A stretch of 64,000 nucleotides of DNA from Picosynechococcus sp. PCC 7002 (GTDB lineage: Bacteria; Cyanobacteriota; Cyanobacteriia; Cyanobacteriales; MRBY01). Every line of letters starts with the position of its first letter. Position 1 is the first letter of the stretch. The notes under the pieces were generated by a model. The model was given only the letters and a program-made list of their open reading frames with translations, made no database searches and was not told where the DNA came from. Made by a program: the position numbers and the translations under genes. Below are positions 61,527 through 64,000 of the stretch, piece by piece. The stretch spans positions 1,178,001-1,242,000 of the forward strand of contig NZ_CAWLFA010000001.1 in assembly GCF_963860125.1 (NCBI RefSeq), read 5' to 3'.

Positions 61527-62423
61527 CTATTGTTGAGTAATGAGATTGAGGGCTTGCTCAAGGAGATCTGGGGCGGTGTTATCGAGCCAGTGAATATCTG
61601 GATTGGCGCGGAACCAAGTGCGTTGGCGTTTGGCAAATTGGCGGGTGTGGAGCACGGTGTTGGCGATCGCCTCTTCTAATGTCCCTTGACCGCGTACATA
61701 ATCCCGAAATTCCGCATAACCGAGGGTGTTCAGGAGGGGCAGATCCCAACCGTATTTTTTACCCAAGCGTTCAACCTCAGCAACAAAGCCTTGGTCAACC
61801 ATCTGCTGGGTGCGTTGACGGATCCGTTGATCGAGGTGGTCGGGAGCGCAATCGAGACCAATTTCGAGGATCGAATAAGTCGGCGAATTTTCTCCCTGTT
61901 GGCTGCTAATCGGCTCCCCAGTGACATAAAAAACCTCTAGGGCCCGGAGGGTACGCACTTGGTCATTGGGGTGAATTTTCTGACAAACTTCTGGGTCAAC
62001 CTGCCGGAGCAGTTGGTAGCTATAGGCTTGGCCCAGGTCGGTGAATTGTTGGCGCAGATCCGGTTGAGGCGCAACCCGGGGAATTTTTAAACCTTTGGTA
62101 ATCGCTTTAATGTAAAGGCCAGTGCCGCCGACGAGTAAAACGGGTTTCTGTTCGGCGTGAAATTGCGCGATTAGTGCTTGGGCCTGGGCTTGATATTCCG
62201 CCAAGGTGAGCGTTTCTGTCGGTTCGCAGATATCGATCAGGTAATGGGGAATGCTTTGCTGCTCTGCAGGGGTTGGTTTCGCTGTACCGATGTCGAATTC
62301 TTTGTAAATTTGACGCGAATCGGCGCTAAGAATTACCGCGTCCAGTTTTTCGGCAAGTTTGAGGGCCAAACCGGATTTACCCGTCGCGGTGGCACCACAG
62401 ATGACGATGAGGGGGGCAGTCAT
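61527..62423 (-). CDS. miaA: tRNA dimethylallyltransferase
   Basis: The 298-residue protein adds a dimethylallyl group from DMAPP to A37 of tRNAs that read UNN codons. GATATGKSGLALKLAEKL is the P-loop, SADSRQIYKEFDIGTAKPTPAEQ the acceptor-site signature and LVGGTGLYIKAITKGLKIP the DMAPP-binding region. The C-terminal helical insert and LHTRQFAKRQRTWFRAN are typical of MiaA. It is convergent with clpP3. The DMAPP comes from the MEP pathway, whose dxs and ispF genes are elsewhere in the window. Confidence 0.97.
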   Translation of the reverse strand: MTAPLIVICGATATGKSGLALKLAEKLDAVILSADSRQIYKEFDIGTAKPTPAEQQSIPHYLIDICEPTETLTLAEYQAQAQALIAQFHAEQKPVLLVGGTGLYIKAITKGLKIPRVAPQPDLRQQFTDLGQAYSYQLLRQVDPEVCQKIHPNDQVRTLRALEVFYVTGEPISSQQGENSPTYSILEIGLDCAPDHLDQRIRQRTQQMVDQGFVAEVERLGKKYGWDLPLLNTLGYAEFRDYVRGQGTLEEAIANTVLHTRQFAKRQRTWFRANPDIHWLDNTAPDLLEQALNLITQQ

Positions 62424-62430
62424 AAAAAAT

Positions 62431-62766
62431 TTAGGGGATCACCACGCCCTGGAGGAGTTGTTCGAGCTGGGCATTAAGGCGATCGCGGTTTTGGAACTTA
62501 TCGATGCGCTCGACGATCGTGCCATCGTTGAACAAAATTAAAGTCGGGAGGGTTTTGAGGCGATAGGTATTGGCGAGCTTTAGGTTATCGTCGGCATTAA
62601 CATCGACCAAAAGAAATTGTCCTTCCCATTCCTTTTGCAACTTCACCAAAAAGGGATGGAGCAAATGACACAAACCACACCAGGGTGCCCAAAAGTTCAC
62701 CAAAACAGGTTGATTGGCTTCTAAAACAGTCTGGGTAAAATCCGCTTCGGTGATTGATAGAACCAT
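62431..62766 (-). CDS. Thioredoxin-fold protein with a CGLC active site
   Basis: The 111-residue thioredoxin-like protein has the order VNFWAPWCGLCHLLHPFL (active site Cys30-Gly-Leu-Cys33), DVNADDNLKLANTYRLKTLPTLILF with the cis-Pro loop, and NDGTIVERIDKF. Canonical thioredoxins have CGPC; Leu in place of Pro should raise the redox potential, so it may be a specialised reductase or oxidase. No signal peptide, so it is probably cytoplasmic. It starts 8 bases after the stop position of miaA's upstream side on the same strand and may be co-transcribed with miaA. Confidence 0.88.
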   Translation of the reverse strand: MVLSITEADFTQTVLEANQPVLVNFWAPWCGLCHLLHPFLVKLQKEWEGQFLLVDVNADDNLKLANTYRLKTLPTLILFNDGTIVERIDKFQNRDRLNAQLEQLLQGVVIP

Positions 62767-62855
62767 AATTGCCTGTTCTTTTCGCTCACATACTCAATAT
62801 TATCTGTGGTCTCTTATCTTACCTGTATCGGTCCTGGGGATCATCTTTTTTTCCG

Positions 62856-63572
62856 TTACCAGGGCACTTTAGCCGTCATCACCATCAACCAGGGGTGTCC
62901 CCACCAGAGCAGGGCAATAAAGGCTGTAACACCGACATAGGCAGGCTTGAGGAATTCTTCTAGTTTAAGCTGTTGACGTCCCTGGAGAATCGCCAGAAAG
63001 GGAATGATCGAGGTGCGTTCTTTCACCGCCAGAAACGTCTGTCCATAACGGGATCTCAGACGGCGATCGCCATGCCAAACCGCGAAAATATGGTGAGCCA
63101 TCAAGCCAATGGAAGTAAGCAACGTAAAAGAGCTTCCAATCCAGAGGGTATGGGCCACGCACCAAATCAGCTGACCGACCATCTGGGGGTGACGGGTAAT
63201 GCGAATGATCCCCTTTTCGTAGAGATGCACCTGGGGTTGCTTGACCGCCGCAATTTCGAGCAAGTTAAAGGTTGAGGGATACAAAAAGAAAAAAGAAATC
63301 GCCGACAGCCACCACACCGTCGGTTTCACCCAAGCGTCCCCCTGGACTTGCCACAACACCAGACCATCATAGCGGTGGTTAAAAAAGTAGATAATCAAAC
63401 AAGTCGCGAAGGGAATACTGACTAAAGCAAACAGTACCCGGTACAGGCGAGAACCAATTTTTTGTTCGCCCCAGGGACGCAACGCCGCCAAACCACTATG
63501 GGCGATCGCAAAACCAAGCAAAAGACCTGCCATAATCCAGTGACTTGTCGAAAACCAGCTCAAATCCGTCAT
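62856..63572 (-). CDS. NnrU-family membrane protein, candidate zeta-carotene isomerase
   Basis: The 238-residue integral membrane protein starts MTDLSWFSTSHWIMAGLLLGFAIAHSGLAALRPW at ATG 63572. It has about six helices, with histidines in AIAHSG, ITRHPQM and VAHTLW, and TRHPQMVGQLIWCVAHTLWIG is the NnrU signature. Plant Z-ISO (15-cis-zeta-carotene isomerase) belongs to this family, and cyanobacterial NnrU-like proteins are accepted or proposed Z-ISO enzymes. The heme-ligand histidines of Z-ISO are consistent with this. The function is inferred from family. It is divergent from rbcR with 142 bases between. Confidence 0.78.
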   Translation of the reverse strand: MTDLSWFSTSHWIMAGLLLGFAIAHSGLAALRPWGEQKIGSRLYRVLFALVSIPFATCLIIYFFNHRYDGLVLWQVQGDAWVKPTVWWLSAISFFFLYPSTFNLLEIAAVKQPQVHLYEKGIIRITRHPQMVGQLIWCVAHTLWIGSSFTLLTSIGLMAHHIFAVWHGDRRLRSRYGQTFLAVKERTSIIPFLAILQGRQQLKLEEFLKPAYVGVTAFIALLWWGHPWLMVMTAKVPW

Positions 63573-63714
63573 AATTCCGTCGATCGAAGTATTTTGCTTA
63601 AAATTAGTACAGGCTATATTATCCATGAAAAGAGATACGATCCCCTTATTATGGTACTGTCAATCATAAAACCAGCCGTGATCCCTCTTTGTCGTCCCTT
63701 TTTGCCGAGGCTAT

Positions 63715-64000
63715 ATGTCTGACATTCCATTTACCCTGGATCAACTCCGTATCCTCAAAGCCATCTCCACCGAAGGAAGCTTTAAACGGGCAGCAGATAG
63801 TCTCTACGTCTCCCAACCTGCCGTCAGCCTCCAGGTACAAAACCTCGAAAAACAGCTCAATGTCCCCCTCTTCGACCGGGGTGGACGGCGCGCCCAACTC
63901 ACCGAAGCCGGCTATCTTCTCCTCGATTACGGCGAAAAAATTATTACCCTCTGCCAAGAAACCTGTCGGGCCATCGAAGATTTACAAAATCTCCAGGGGG
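63715..64000 (+). CDS. rbcR: LysR-family regulator RbcR (N-terminal part)
   Basis: The frame begins MSDIPFTLDQLRILKAISTEGSFKRAADSLYVSQPAVSLQVQ at ATG 63715 and runs off the window after 95 codons. This is the winged helix-turn-helix of a LysR regulator and closely matches the cyanobacterial RbcR/Ycf30 subgroup (EAGYLLLDYGEKIITLCQETCRAIEDLQNLQG), which activates rubisco operon transcription in response to carbon state. CmpR and NdhR are relatives and cannot be excluded without the effector domain. It is divergent from the NnrU/Z-ISO-like gene. Confidence 0.85.
   Translation, partial: MSDIPFTLDQLRILKAISTEGSFKRAADSLYVSQPAVSLQVQNLEKQLNVPLFDRGGRRAQLTEAGYLLLDYGEKIITLCQETCRAIEDLQNLQG

Noticed and set aside
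1..64000. CRISPR arrays, IS elements or prophage genes
   Set aside because: No regularly spaced direct repeats, transposase, integrase or phage structural motifs were seen on either strand.

Overview
The window is cyanobacterial chromosome. The octamer GCGATCGC (HIP1) recurs throughout, and many genes are typical of cyanobacteria or plastids: ycf46, ycf35, an rbcR-type LysR regulator, the clpR-clpP3 pair, DUF3172, DUF3747-SLH and an NnrU/Z-ISO-like protein. Two loci point to Picosynechococcus (Synechococcus) sp. PCC 7002 or a very close relative. One is a single-chain 2720-residue olefin synthase with the order FAAL-ACP-KS-AT-KR-ACP-ST-TE. The other is an AquI-type restriction-modification locus whose cytosine methyltransferase is split into 248- and 139-residue chains, as described for M.AquI of Agmenellum quadruplicatum PR-6 (the same organism). 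The strain assignment rests on recognition, not on a database search.

Layout. 1-10 kb: a truncated MFS transporter, a DUF4333 lipoprotein, aroB, gshB, glmS and several small conserved or unknown genes, including a HepT-like protein that has lost its RNase motif. 10-11 kb: tRNA-His(GTG) and a small membrane protein. 11-19 kb: a HAD phosphatase, a PLP-dependent decarboxylase, then the respiratory cytochrome oxidase block, with ctaB and ctaA (heme O/A synthesis) divergent from ctaC-ctaD-ctaE. 19-20 kb: a hicAB toxin-antitoxin pair and ispF. 20-25.7 kb: a coiled-coil membrane protein of unknown function, a small beta-barrel-like protein, an SSB protein, mnmE and an orphan ABC solute-binding lipoprotein.

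25.8-39.4 kb, all on the minus strand: ftsH, yidD and an alpha/beta hydrolase, then ols and dxs. Ols converts a fatty acid into a terminal alkene by one round of polyketide extension, beta-ketoreduction, sulfation and decarboxylative release. 39.8-50 kb: an MscS channel, a DUF3747-SLH envelope protein, a lipoprotein, ycf35 and ycf46, a ribbon-helix-helix protein divergent from a FIST sensor protein, an RlmI-like methyltransferase and a PIN-domain toxin-antitoxin pair. 50-52.4 kb: a GltS-type symporter and a frameshifted membrane-protein gene.

52.6-54.7 kb: the AT-rich AquI module (two methyltransferase subunits and the endonuclease, chained by two 11-nt overlaps), which has no HIP1 site and looks acquired. 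54.7-64 kb: a U32 peptidase-family protein, an unrecognised protein, a CobA-HemD fusion, clpR-clpP3, miaA, a thioredoxin-like protein, a Z-ISO/NnrU-like protein and a divergent, truncated rbcR.

The most exciting systems here, Ols and AquI, are already described. The best candidates for something undescribed are the HepT-like protein without its catalytic motif, the stacked hairpins between ycf46 and ycf35, the ribbon-helix-helix/CxxC protein facing the FIST gene, the coiled-coil membrane protein at 20.1 kb and the unrecognised protein at 57.4 kb. No CRISPR array, prophage, insertion sequence or rRNA operon was seen.
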